Positions 1 through 5,186 of a stretch of 5,186 nt of DNA are shown one piece after another; positions within the stretch are counted from its first letter, which is position 1, and each line of letters starts with the position of its first letter. The position numbers were made by a program, and so were the translations under genes. Under the pieces are notes generated by a model, which was given only the letters and a program-made list of their open reading frames with translations, ran no database searches and had not been told where the DNA came from. This stretch comes from Maribacter sp. (GTDB lineage Bacteria > Bacteroidota > Bacteroidia > Flavobacteriales > Flavobacteriaceae), in the NCBI GenBank assembly GCA_013001935.1, contig JABDKZ010000035.1, forward strand, positions 1-5,186, written 5' to 3'.

Positions 1-1712
1 AGCAATATTTCAATGACGGTGATTTTGAAAAAGCAGTGGTATTCTATGAGAAATTAGTGGAGAAAAATCCCAGGCGTACAGACTATTCTGAGGGATTAGT
101 CGCTTGTTACCAGCAATTGGAACGTTATGATGAAGCCGAAGAATACTTACTTCAAAAAATCAATGAGGGCAACATTTACCCATTATTACTTATAGAATTA
201 GGTCATAACCACACACTTCAGAATGCACCTGAAAAAGCTGCTGAATATTACAAAGAGGCATTGGCCAAAATCGATGATAATCCCAATTATGGGTATAGTA
301 TCGCATTTCGTTTTCAGAAATATTCCCTATTGAATTATGCCTTAAAAGCCTATTCTAGGGCCATGGAATTAAATCCAAAACTGGATTATAATTACCAATT
401 AGCTAGAATATATGGAGAACAGGGTAATATTGATAAAATGTATGACGCTTATCTGAATTTACTCATTAATGGAAAAACCTCAAAATCTAATGTACTTCGC
501 AGCATTGATGATTTTATTACTTCAGATGCCGCCAATGAGAATAACATCAAACTCAAAAAAAAGCTATTGCAGAATGCACAGCAAAATCCTGATGTTCTAT
601 GGAATGACCTATTAAGTTGGCTATTCGTTCAGCAAAAACAATACAATAGCGCCTTTCGCCAAGAAAAAGCTATTCTCAAACGAATGGAAGGTGGCTCTAT
701 TCAGCGCTTGGTAAGCCTGGGAAATTTGGCATTGGAGGATAAGGAAAAGGAAATTGCAAAATCGGTCTTCGAGTATGTCGTAGAAAAATCAGCTGATGAG
801 GTTACCAGATTGAATGCAGAATTGAATTTGATTGATATTCAATTAATGGATGCCACTGAAAAAACATTGGCCGAAATTGAAAAGCAATACATTGATTTGG
901 TCGAAACCCACGGGTATAAAAGCCAGACCTTGCAATTGCAAATTGCATACGCCAACTTTCTGACCTTTAGGTTAGACACACCACAACCTGCAATCGAAAT
1001 CCTAAAAAACTGCCTCGAATTACCTTTGAACGCACGCGGAAAGGCTTTCGTTAAACTGGCGTTGGGAGACATCCTGGTTTTTGATAAGAAATTCAACCAG
1101 GCGCTGATCTATTTTTCACAAATCCAGAAAAACCTAAAAAATGATGTTCTTGGACAAAACGCAAGATACAAAGTGGCCCAGACCAGTTTTTATAAGGGTG
1201 ATTTTGATTGGGCACTCACCCAATTAAAAGTACTACGGGGTTCTACATCGCAACTAATCGCCAACGATGCCATGCAATTAAGCCTTCTGATTTCAGATAA
1301 TTCATTGGAAGACTCCACGCAAACCGCTCTAAAAAAATATGCCCGCGCCGATTTACTTGCGTATCAGAATAAAACCAAGGAAGCCATAGCTGCATTAGAT
1401 GACATTCTTCAAAATCACAAAGGTGAAAAAATCGAGGATGAAGCGCTACTCAAACAAGGGGAGCTATTGGTTAACGAAAAAGATTATGAAGCGGCAAAAT
1501 TCAATTACCTAAAAATAGTGGAATTCTATACCAGTGATATCTTGGCCGATGATGCATACTTTGCCCTGGGAGAATTGTATAGAAATGTGCTCAATGAGCC
1601 TGAAAAAGCAAGGGAACAGTACGAAAAGATCATTTATAATTATCAGGATAGCTATTATTTTCCTCAGGCCAGACAACATTTTAGAAGGCTTCGGGGAGAT
1701 AGTATAAATTAA
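1..1712 (+). CDS. Tetratricopeptide repeat (TPR) protein, 5'-truncated by window edge
   Basis: The frame is open from the window edge (first whole codon at base 3) to TAA at 1710-1712, giving 569 visible residues. The GTG at 36 is an internal valine, because TPR-like sequence (YFNDGDFEKA) lies before it; the true start is upstream and probably encodes a signal peptide, as in flavobacterial relatives I recall. TPR units are visible near residues 1-23, 27-53 and 59-91, with the small-residue/aromatic pattern (YDEAEEYL, PEKAAEYYKEAL). More lie near 387-420 (YKGDFDWALTQL) and 482-551 (KDYEAAKFNYLKI, EPEKAREQYEKII). The C-terminal stretch, ending in a PQARQHFRRLRGD motif, recalls the BamD/YbgF type of periplasmic TPR. 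TPR solenoids bind other proteins, so this is likely an envelope scaffold or assembly factor, with no enzymatic motif. Partner and exact role are unknown. It is separated from the next gene by 75 bases and may be its own transcription unit. Confidence 0.9.
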   Translation, partial: QYFNDGDFEKAVVFYEKLVEKNPRRTDYSEGLVACYQQLERYDEAEEYLLQKINEGNIYPLLLIELGHNHTLQNAPEKAAEYYKEALAKIDDNPNYGYSIAFRFQKYSLLNYALKAYSRAMELNPKLDYNYQLARIYGEQGNIDKMYDAYLNLLINGKTSKSNVLRSIDDFITSDAANENNIKLKKKLLQNAQQNPDVLWNDLLSWLFVQQKQYNSAFRQEKAILKRMEGGSIQRLVSLGNLALEDKEKEIAKSVFEYVVEKSADEVTRLNAELNLIDIQLMDATEKTLAEIEKQYIDLVETHGYKSQTLQLQIAYANFLTFRLDTPQPAIEILKNCLELPLNARGKAFVKLALGDILVFDKKFNQALIYFSQIQKNLKNDVLGQNARYKVAQTSFYKGDFDWALTQLKVLRGSTSQLIANDAMQLSLLISDNSLEDSTQTALKKYARADLLAYQNKTKEAIAALDDILQNHKGEKIEDEALLKQGELLVNEKDYEAAKFNYLKIVEFYTSDILADDAYFALGELYRNVLNEPEKAREQYEKIIYNYQDSYYFPQARQHFRRLRGDSIN

Positions 1713-1732
1713 GTCCAAGAACAAACCTATTT

Positions 1733-1761
1733 ATCAAACATAGAACAAAGTAGTGTTTGAT
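1733..1761. promoter_or_regulatory. Inverted repeat (8-bp arms) in the gap before the DUF4286 gene
   Basis: ATCAAACA at 1733-1740 is matched by its exact reverse complement TGTTTGAT at 1754-1761, with 13 bases between. A G-U pair (1741/1753) could add one step to the stem. The arms are AT-rich, with two G-C pairs, and no T-run follows, so this is not a standard intrinsic terminator. It lies 21 bases after the TPR stop codon and ends 26 bases before the DUF4286 start codon. It could be an operator, an mRNA 3'-end hairpin or chance. No convincing Bacteroidota promoter (TTTG / TAnnTTTG) with correct spacing was found beside it. Confidence 0.35.
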
Positions 1762-1787
1762 TGAATCCCAATCTTGAATTTGACAAT

Positions 1788-2099
1788 ATGTATATATACA
1801 ACGTTACTACGAATATAGATGAGTCAGTACATGACCAATGGTTAAAATGGATGAAGGAAATCCATATTCCAGAAGTTTTGGCCACAGGGAAGTTTTTATC
1901 GGCAAAAATGTGTAAGGTCTTGGTTGAAGAAGACATGGGAGGCATTACGTATTCTGTACAATACACTACTGTGGATAAAGAAACACTCCTTGCTTATTAT
2001 AAAGAAGAGGCCCCTAGTTTAAGACAGGAGGTCTTGAGGTTGTTTCCCAATAAATTCGTTTCGTTCAGAACAGAACTTGAAGTCATCAGCGAGCATTGA
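1788..2099 (+). CDS. DUF4286 family small protein, function unknown
   Basis: This 103-residue protein is recognised as DUF4286 by its overall sequence: the opening [10 protein letters not shown], the block [20 protein letters not shown] (26-45), [11 protein letters not shown] (51-61) and the closing FRTELEV. I chose ATG 1788 rather than the in-frame TTG at 1761, because family members begin with this MYIYNVTTN sequence and the nine extra residues look unrelated. The predicted order is strand (2-10), helix (11-33), strand (36-46), strand (52-61), helix (64-86), strand (90-101). This is compatible with a ferredoxin-like or dimeric alpha+beta barrel fold; that is inference from the pattern. There is no signal peptide or membrane segment, so it is probably cytoplasmic. 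Its stop is four bases before the rsmA start, which implies co-transcription and possibly coupled translation. The family has no established biochemical role. Confidence 0.93.
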   Translation: MYIYNVTTNIDESVHDQWLKWMKEIHIPEVLATGKFLSAKMCKVLVEEDMGGITYSVQYTTVDKETLLAYYKEEAPSLRQEVLRLFPNKFVSFRTELEVISEH

Positions 2100-2103
2100 T
2101 CCT

Positions 2104-2973
2104 ATGCGTAAAAGAAAAAAAAAGAATCCGCCTTCCCATAAGAAAAACAAGAAACACTTTAAAGAAGTAGGTCCAGTAAAGGCGAAAAAATATTTGGGGC
2201 AACATTTTTTAATAGATGAAGGCATTGCCAAACAAATTGCCGAGACACTTTCATTTGATGGTTATCGAAATGTGATAGAAATAGGTCCCGGAACAGGGGT
2301 ATTGACAAAATATCTTCTCCAAAATAAAATAGACCTTGTAGCCATGGATTTGGATTCAGAATCGATAGCTTATCTCAATCAGAATTTTCCTCTGGAACAT
2401 CCAGAAATATTAGGATACAAGAGCTCACTTAAAGTAATCGAGGCCGACTTCCTTACATTTGATCTGTCGTCACTTTTTAACAACAAACCATTTGCCATCA
2501 CCGGGAACTTCCCGTATAATATCTCTACCCAGATTGTTTTTAAAATGATGGAATGGCGCCATCAAATTCCCGAATTTTCGGGAATGTTCCAAAAAGAGGT
2601 CGCCGAACGTATCTGTGCCAAAGAGGGTAGTAAAACTTACGGAATATTATCCGTGCTTGTCCAGGCATACTATAAGGCCGACTATCTATTTACAGTGCCC
2701 CCCGAGGTATTTAATCCAGCACCAAAGGTACATTCAGGTGTTTTACGTCTTACAAGAAAATTGGATTATGTGCTTGATTGTGATGAAAAGTTGTTTTCCA
2801 GAGTCGTAAAAACAGCATTTAATCAGCGAAGAAAAACCCTGCGAAACAGTTTAAAAAGCTTAGACCTTTCCGATATTCTCAAAGAAGATGCTATATTTGA
2901 CCAACGTCCTGAACAATTGGCAGTAGCTGATTTTATAGCGTTGACAAAGAAGATAGCGAATGACACCGTTTAA
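2104..2973 (+). CDS. rsmA: 16S rRNA (adenine(1518)-N6/adenine(1519)-N6)-dimethyltransferase
   Basis: RsmA (KsgA) uses S-adenosylmethionine to dimethylate two adjacent adenines in the 3'-terminal helix of 16S rRNA late in small-subunit assembly. The protein has 289 residues. Visible motifs are LGQHFL (31-36), the SAM-binding loop [10 protein letters not shown] (59-68), the acidic ribose-binding end of strand 2 (MDLD, 81-84), the catalytic motif NFPYNIS (135-141), FQKEVAERI (162-170), YGILSV (179-184), [12 protein letters not shown] (198-209) and [12 protein letters not shown] (239-250) in the C-terminal helical domain. All key motifs are intact. ATG 2104 is preferred over TTG 2077, which would overlap the previous gene. 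The first 29 residues form a basic tail with 11 K/R among the first 20 residues. This is longer than the E. coli N-terminus and probably helps bind rRNA. The gene follows DUF4286 by four bases and overlaps mgtE by 14. Confidence 0.97.
   Translation: MRKRKKKNPPSHKKNKKHFKEVGPVKAKKYLGQHFLIDEGIAKQIAETLSFDGYRNVIEIGPGTGVLTKYLLQNKIDLVAMDLDSESIAYLNQNFPLEHPEILGYKSSLKVIEADFLTFDLSSLFNNKPFAITGNFPYNISTQIVFKMMEWRHQIPEFSGMFQKEVAERICAKEGSKTYGILSVLVQAYYKADYLFTVPPEVFNPAPKVHSGVLRLTRKLDYVLDCDEKLFSRVVKTAFNQRRKTLRNSLKSLDLSDILKEDAIFDQRPEQLAVADFIALTKKIANDTV
2115..2123 (+). other. Nine-A homopolymer with A-AAA-AAG slippery heptamer at start of rsmA
   Basis: Nine consecutive A residues lie at codons 4-7 of rsmA and are followed by G at 2124. 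Read in the rsmA frame, bases 2118-2124 form A AAA AAG, the same heptamer as the classic -1 frameshift site of E. coli dnaX. A -1 shift here would meet TAA at 2139-2141 after five codons, giving only an aborted peptide, so no frameshift product is proposed. The tract encodes part of the lysine-rich tail. It could be prone to replication or transcription slippage, or to sequencing error. Confidence 0.6.
2502..2514. repeat. 13-bp palindrome CGGGAA-C-TTCCCG inside rsmA
   Basis: CGGGAA (2502-2507) and TTCCCG (2509-2514) are exact reverse complements with one base between. The site spans the codons of the catalytic motif GNFPYN, so the protein sequence limits it in part. The same hexamer pair recurs, in the opposite order, at 2567-2584. 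As RNA, a local hairpin is hindered by the one-base loop, so pairing with the downstream copies is more plausible. Confidence 0.6.
2566..2585. repeat. 20-bp near-perfect palindrome inside rsmA
   Basis: ATTCCCGAA (2566-2574) and TTCGGGAAT (2577-2585) are exact reverse complements around a central TT. As RNA this gives at least a seven-pair stem (ATTCCCG/CGGGAAT) with a six-base loop. It lies in the codons for IPEFSGM (residues 155-161), a less constrained stretch of RsmA just before FQKEVAERI. No T-run follows, so it is not a terminator. It could be a protein-binding site, an mRNA structure or chance. Confidence 0.6.
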
Positions 2974-4312
2974 ACTTACAGACGAGCTCTTACAAGAAAT
3001 TGAGCAACTGATTGAGGATAAAAAAAATCTTAAGTTAGAAGCCATGTTGGAAGAGGTGCATTATGCCGATGTCGCCGAGATTATTGATGAACTCGATGAG
3101 GAACAGGCAGTCTATCTTATAAAACTTCTTGATAGCGATAAAACCTCTGATGTGCTTACTGAGCTTGATGAGGACGTAAGGGAGGCCATTCTGAATAATC
3201 TTTCTGCCAAAGAGATTGCCGAAGAGCTCGAGGAACTTGATACTGATGATGCAGCCGATATCGTAGGGGAACTTCCTGAAGATATTGTTCAAGAAGTAAT
3301 TTCGGAAATTGAAGATAAAGAGCACGCCAAGGATATTGTTGAACTTTTACGCTATGACGAAAATTCAGCAGGAGGACTCATGGCAAAAGAGCTAGTAAAA
3401 GTTAGGGAAAGCTGGAATGTGCTTACTTGTGTCAAGGAGATGCGTGCCCAGGCGGAAAATGTGACCCGAGTTCATTCAATTTATGTGGTTGATGATAATG
3501 ATAAACTGAAAGGCCGATTATCATTAAAAGATTTGTTGACCACTTCTACAAAGAGTCATATCAGCGATATCTATATCCCTAAGGTAGATTCCGTGAACGT
3601 GAATGAAGATCCTGAGGAAGTTGCGAAAATTATGTCAAAATATGACTTGGAAGCCATTCCGGTTGTTGATGAAATAGGGCGGTTGGTCGGGCGTATTACC
3701 ATAGATGACATTGTTGATGTTATAAAGGAAGAAGCAGAAAAAGATTATCAGTTGGCAGCAGGTATCTCGCAAGATGTTGAGGCCGATGATAGTATTTGGG
3801 ATTTAACCCGTGCCCGCTTACCTTGGTTGTTCTTGGGGCTTGTTGGTGGTGTTGGAGCTGCAGCTATTATGGGTGGATTTGAGGATATGATCAGAGATCA
3901 CGCCATTCTATTTTTCTTTACCCCATTAATTGCGGCCATGGCAGGTAATGTAGGAGTACAATCAAGTGCAATTATAGTTCAAGGTCTTGCCAATGATGAC
4001 CTAAAAGGAAGTGTAGGTAATCGTTTAATCAAGGAGATGCTTTTGGCAAGTCTGAATGGTGTAATATTAGCGGCTGTATTATTATTGTTTACATGGGCTT
4101 ATAAAGGCGAATTTTTAACAGCCTTGGCCCTATCTGTTTCTTTGATCGTAGTTATCATAGTCGCAGGTCTTATAGGAACCTTTATTCCGCTGTTTTTAGA
4201 TAAAAGGGGAATTGATCCAGCTATAGCCACTGGGCCCTTCATAACCACCAGTAATGATATATTTGGCATCTTGATTTACTTCTGGATCGCCAAACAGGTG
4301 TTAGGCATTTAG
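2960..4312 (+). CDS. mgtE: Magnesium transporter MgtE
   Basis: MgtE is an inner-membrane homodimeric Mg2+ channel whose cytoplasmic domains close the pore when internal Mg2+ is high. The 450-residue length is normal. In order: an acidic helical N-domain (about 1-130, with repeated LDEE/LDED and the family block [18 protein letters not shown]); a CBS pair (about 137-260, starting at SAGGLM, 136-141, with second-CBS block [20 protein letters not shown], 231-250); then a membrane domain with about five helices (roughly 286-306, 315-342, 357-379, 386-413, 425-448). Pore-family motifs are visible: [13 protein letters not shown] (322-334) and [18 protein letters not shown] (419-436), in which D433 matches the conserved ion-binding aspartate of the last helix. 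ATG 2960 overlaps the rsmA end by 14 bases and is preceded by purine-rich AAAGAAGATAG, suggesting coupled translation. No magnesium riboswitch can precede it in this arrangement, so control is probably at protein level. Confidence 0.97.
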   Translation: MTPFKLTDELLQEIEQLIEDKKNLKLEAMLEEVHYADVAEIIDELDEEQAVYLIKLLDSDKTSDVLTELDEDVREAILNNLSAKEIAEELEELDTDDAADIVGELPEDIVQEVISEIEDKEHAKDIVELLRYDENSAGGLMAKELVKVRESWNVLTCVKEMRAQAENVTRVHSIYVVDDNDKLKGRLSLKDLLTTSTKSHISDIYIPKVDSVNVNEDPEEVAKIMSKYDLEAIPVVDEIGRLVGRITIDDIVDVIKEEAEKDYQLAAGISQDVEADDSIWDLTRARLPWLFLGLVGGVGAAAIMGGFEDMIRDHAILFFFTPLIAAMAGNVGVQSSAIIVQGLANDDLKGSVGNRLIKEMLLASLNGVILAAVLLLFTWAYKGEFLTALALSVSLIVVIIVAGLIGTFIPLFLDKRGIDPAIATGPFITTSNDIFGILIYFWIAKQVLGI

Positions 4313-4340
4313 TGTTCCCCTTAAGAAATACCACTACCCA

Positions 4341-4706
4341 ATGAAACCCATCAATCTTAAAGAAAAACATGCTGAATTCAAAGCGCAATGGCATCCACAT
4401 CAAATTGCAATTGTAGATAATATGCAGGTACTATTGGCAAAAATTCAAGGCGAGTTTGTCTGGCATGCCCATGAAAATGAAGATGAGCTTTTTCACGTCC
4501 TAAAAGGAACATTGTGCATGCAATTCAGGGATAGAACCGAAATGGTTAACGAAGGAGAGATAATAATAGTTCCCAAGGGTATAGAACACAATCCAATGAC
4601 AAAAAACGGTGAGGAAGTACATCTGTTGTTATTTGAAAAATTGAGTACGGCCCACACAGGAAATGTCGTGCACGATAAAACCAAAACCAATTACCCAAAA
4701 ATATAA
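4341..4706 (+). CDS. Small single-domain cupin protein
   Basis: This 121-residue protein forms one cupin beta-barrel. Motif 1 is clear: G37, H42, H44, E49 and G56 in the context FVWHAHENEDELFHVLKG. Motif 2 is G72, P78, G80 and H83 in GEIIIVPKGIEHNP. H42, H44, E49 and H83 are the expected metal ligands (Fe, Mn, Ni or Zn), so the metal site looks intact. The barrel is followed by a short polar tail (about 101-121). There is no signal peptide, so it is probably cytoplasmic. Cupins of this size include small dioxygenases, isomerases and sugar- or metabolite-binding proteins, and the sequence does not decide between them. It starts 28 bases after mgtE and ends 8 bases before the dehydrogenase, so all three may share a transcript. 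A metabolic link to the dehydrogenase is possible but unproven. Confidence 0.93.
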   Translation: MKPINLKEKHAEFKAQWHPHQIAIVDNMQVLLAKIQGEFVWHAHENEDELFHVLKGTLCMQFRDRTEMVNEGEIIIVPKGIEHNPMTKNGEEVHLLLFEKLSTAHTGNVVHDKTKTNYPKI

Positions 4707-4714
4707 GTGCGTTT

Positions 4715-5186
4715 ATGAAAATATTACACTTAGATACAAACCACGCCTTACTGATAGAGCAATTTAATAAACTAGGATATCACAATGACGAAGACTACAC
4801 CTCAACAAAGGCTGAAATTGAAGAAAAAATAACTTTTTATGATGGTCTGATTATCCGCAGCAGATTTGCCATAGACGCTTCATTTTTGGATAAGGCCACA
4901 AATCTCAAGTTTATTGGTCGCGTTGGTGCAGGATTAGAAAATATTGATGTTGAATACGCCAGAGAGAAAGGGATTTTTTTGGCGGCAGCTCCAGAGGGCA
5001 ATAGAAATGCAGTTGGCGAACATACCTTAGGAATGTTGCTTTCATTATTCAACAAACTTAATAAAGCAGACCAAGAGGTCCGTCATGGCAAATGGGATAG
5101 AGCGGGGAATCGAGGAACCGAACTCGATGGAAAAACTGTAGGCCTAATAGGTTACGGCAATATGGGAAAGGCATTTGCCAAAAAAC
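4715..5186 (+). CDS. NAD-dependent D-2-hydroxyacid dehydrogenase (phosphoglycerate dehydrogenase-like), 3'-truncated by window edge
   Basis: ATG 4715 opens a frame of 157 codons that runs off the window. The protein belongs to the D-isomer-specific 2-hydroxyacid dehydrogenases, which interconvert 2-hydroxy and 2-keto acids with NAD(P). Seen here are the N-terminal substrate domain with IIRSR (46-50), the substrate-loop motif GRVGAGLENID (68-78), the hinge NRNAVGEH (96-103) and the start of the Rossmann domain with GYGNMG (146-151, GxGxxG). The catalytic Arg, Glu and His lie further on and cannot be checked. Related flavobacterial genes are often named 3-phosphoglycerate dehydrogenase (serA-like), but no neighbouring serC is visible, so substrate and symbol are left open. 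Whether a C-terminal ACT domain is present is also unknown. The 8-base gap to the cupin argues for one operon. The ATG lacks a clear Shine-Dalgarno site but has an A-rich leader, as is usual in this phylum. Confidence 0.93.
   Translation, partial: MKILHLDTNHALLIEQFNKLGYHNDEDYTSTKAEIEEKITFYDGLIIRSRFAIDASFLDKATNLKFIGRVGAGLENIDVEYAREKGIFLAAAPEGNRNAVGEHTLGMLLSLFNKLNKADQEVRHGKWDRAGNRGTELDGKTVGLIGYGNMGKAFAKK

Noticed and set aside
36..38. GTG as the start codon of the TPR protein
   Set aside because: The frame stays open to the window edge, and the eleven residues before it (QYFNDGDFEKA) complete a TPR helix. The gene is cut by the window.
839..1096. Antisense open frame of 85 codons
   Set aside because: It lies wholly inside the TPR coding region on the opposite strand, has no recognisable domain and is explained as a shadow frame.
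1761..1787. TTG at 1761 as the start of the DUF4286 gene
   Set aside because: The family sequence begins at MYIYNVTTN (ATG 1788). The nine upstream residues have no family match, and the TTG overlaps the inverted repeat.
1713..1787. Bacteroidota-type promoter (TTTG ... TAnnTTTG) in the gap
   Set aside because: TTTG occurs at 1756 and 1779, but the second lacks the TA, the spacing is too short, and transcription would start at or after the ATG. TAGTGTTTG at 1751 has one base too many and no upstream partner.
2077..2103. TTG at 2077 as the rsmA start
   Set aside because: It would overlap the DUF4286 coding region by 23 bases using a rare start, whereas ATG 2104 gives a normal four-base spacing and the basic tail seen in relatives.
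2118..2141. Programmed -1 frameshift in rsmA
   Set aside because: The heptamer A AAA AAG is present, but the -1 frame stops after five codons, and no stimulatory Shine-Dalgarno or stable stem is evident nearby. It is kept only as a slippage note.
3035..3325. Antisense open frame of 96 codons under mgtE
   Set aside because: It mirrors the acidic, repetitive N-domain of MgtE, whose GAA/GAT-rich codons read as Phe/Ile/Leu-rich sequence in reverse. There is no independent support.
4313..4340. Terminator between mgtE and the cupin
   Set aside because: Only 28 bases are present, with no stable stem followed by a T-run. Read-through to the cupin is more likely.

Overview
The window is a chromosomal segment from a bacterium of the phylum Bacteroidota, most likely the family Flavobacteriaceae. 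This rests on AT-rich codon use, the lack of strong Shine-Dalgarno sites, a DUF4286 protein of the typical flavobacterial kind, and the gene order TPR protein / DUF4286 / rsmA / mgtE / (cupin) / 2-hydroxyacid dehydrogenase, which I recall as a flavobacterial neighbourhood. A genus cannot be named from the sequence alone. All six genes lie on the + strand and cover almost the whole window. The largest non-coding gap is 75 bases, and there are no RNA genes, mobile elements or CRISPR arrays.

Layout. Bases 1-1712 hold a large tetratricopeptide-repeat protein that enters from upstream, so its N-terminus is missing. The 75-base gap that follows carries an 8-bp inverted repeat, a possible regulatory or RNA-end element. 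A tight cluster comes next: the small DUF4286 protein (1788-2099), rsmA/ksgA (2104-2973, four bases after the previous stop) and mgtE (2960-4312, overlapping rsmA by 14 bases). After 28 bases there is a small single-domain cupin (4341-4706). Eight bases later begins a D-2-hydroxyacid (phosphoglycerate-like) dehydrogenase that leaves the window at its 3' end.

How the genes may work together. RsmA dimethylates two adenines near the 3' end of 16S rRNA during late 30S assembly. MgtE is a Mg2+-gated magnesium channel. Ribosomes are the main sink for cellular Mg2+, so the overlap of rsmA and mgtE makes physiological sense, but this link is inference. The DUF4286 protein has no known function. Its predicted strand/helix pattern suggests a small alpha/beta fold, and its position directly before rsmA is its only contextual clue. 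The cupin and the dehydrogenase are probably metabolic and may share the transcript.

I found no clearly new system. This is a conserved housekeeping region. The items most worth a second look are a cluster of four copies of one hexamer forming two palindromes inside rsmA, a nine-A tract with a slippery heptamer at the start of rsmA, the dyad before the DUF4286 gene, and the DUF4286-rsmA-mgtE linkage.
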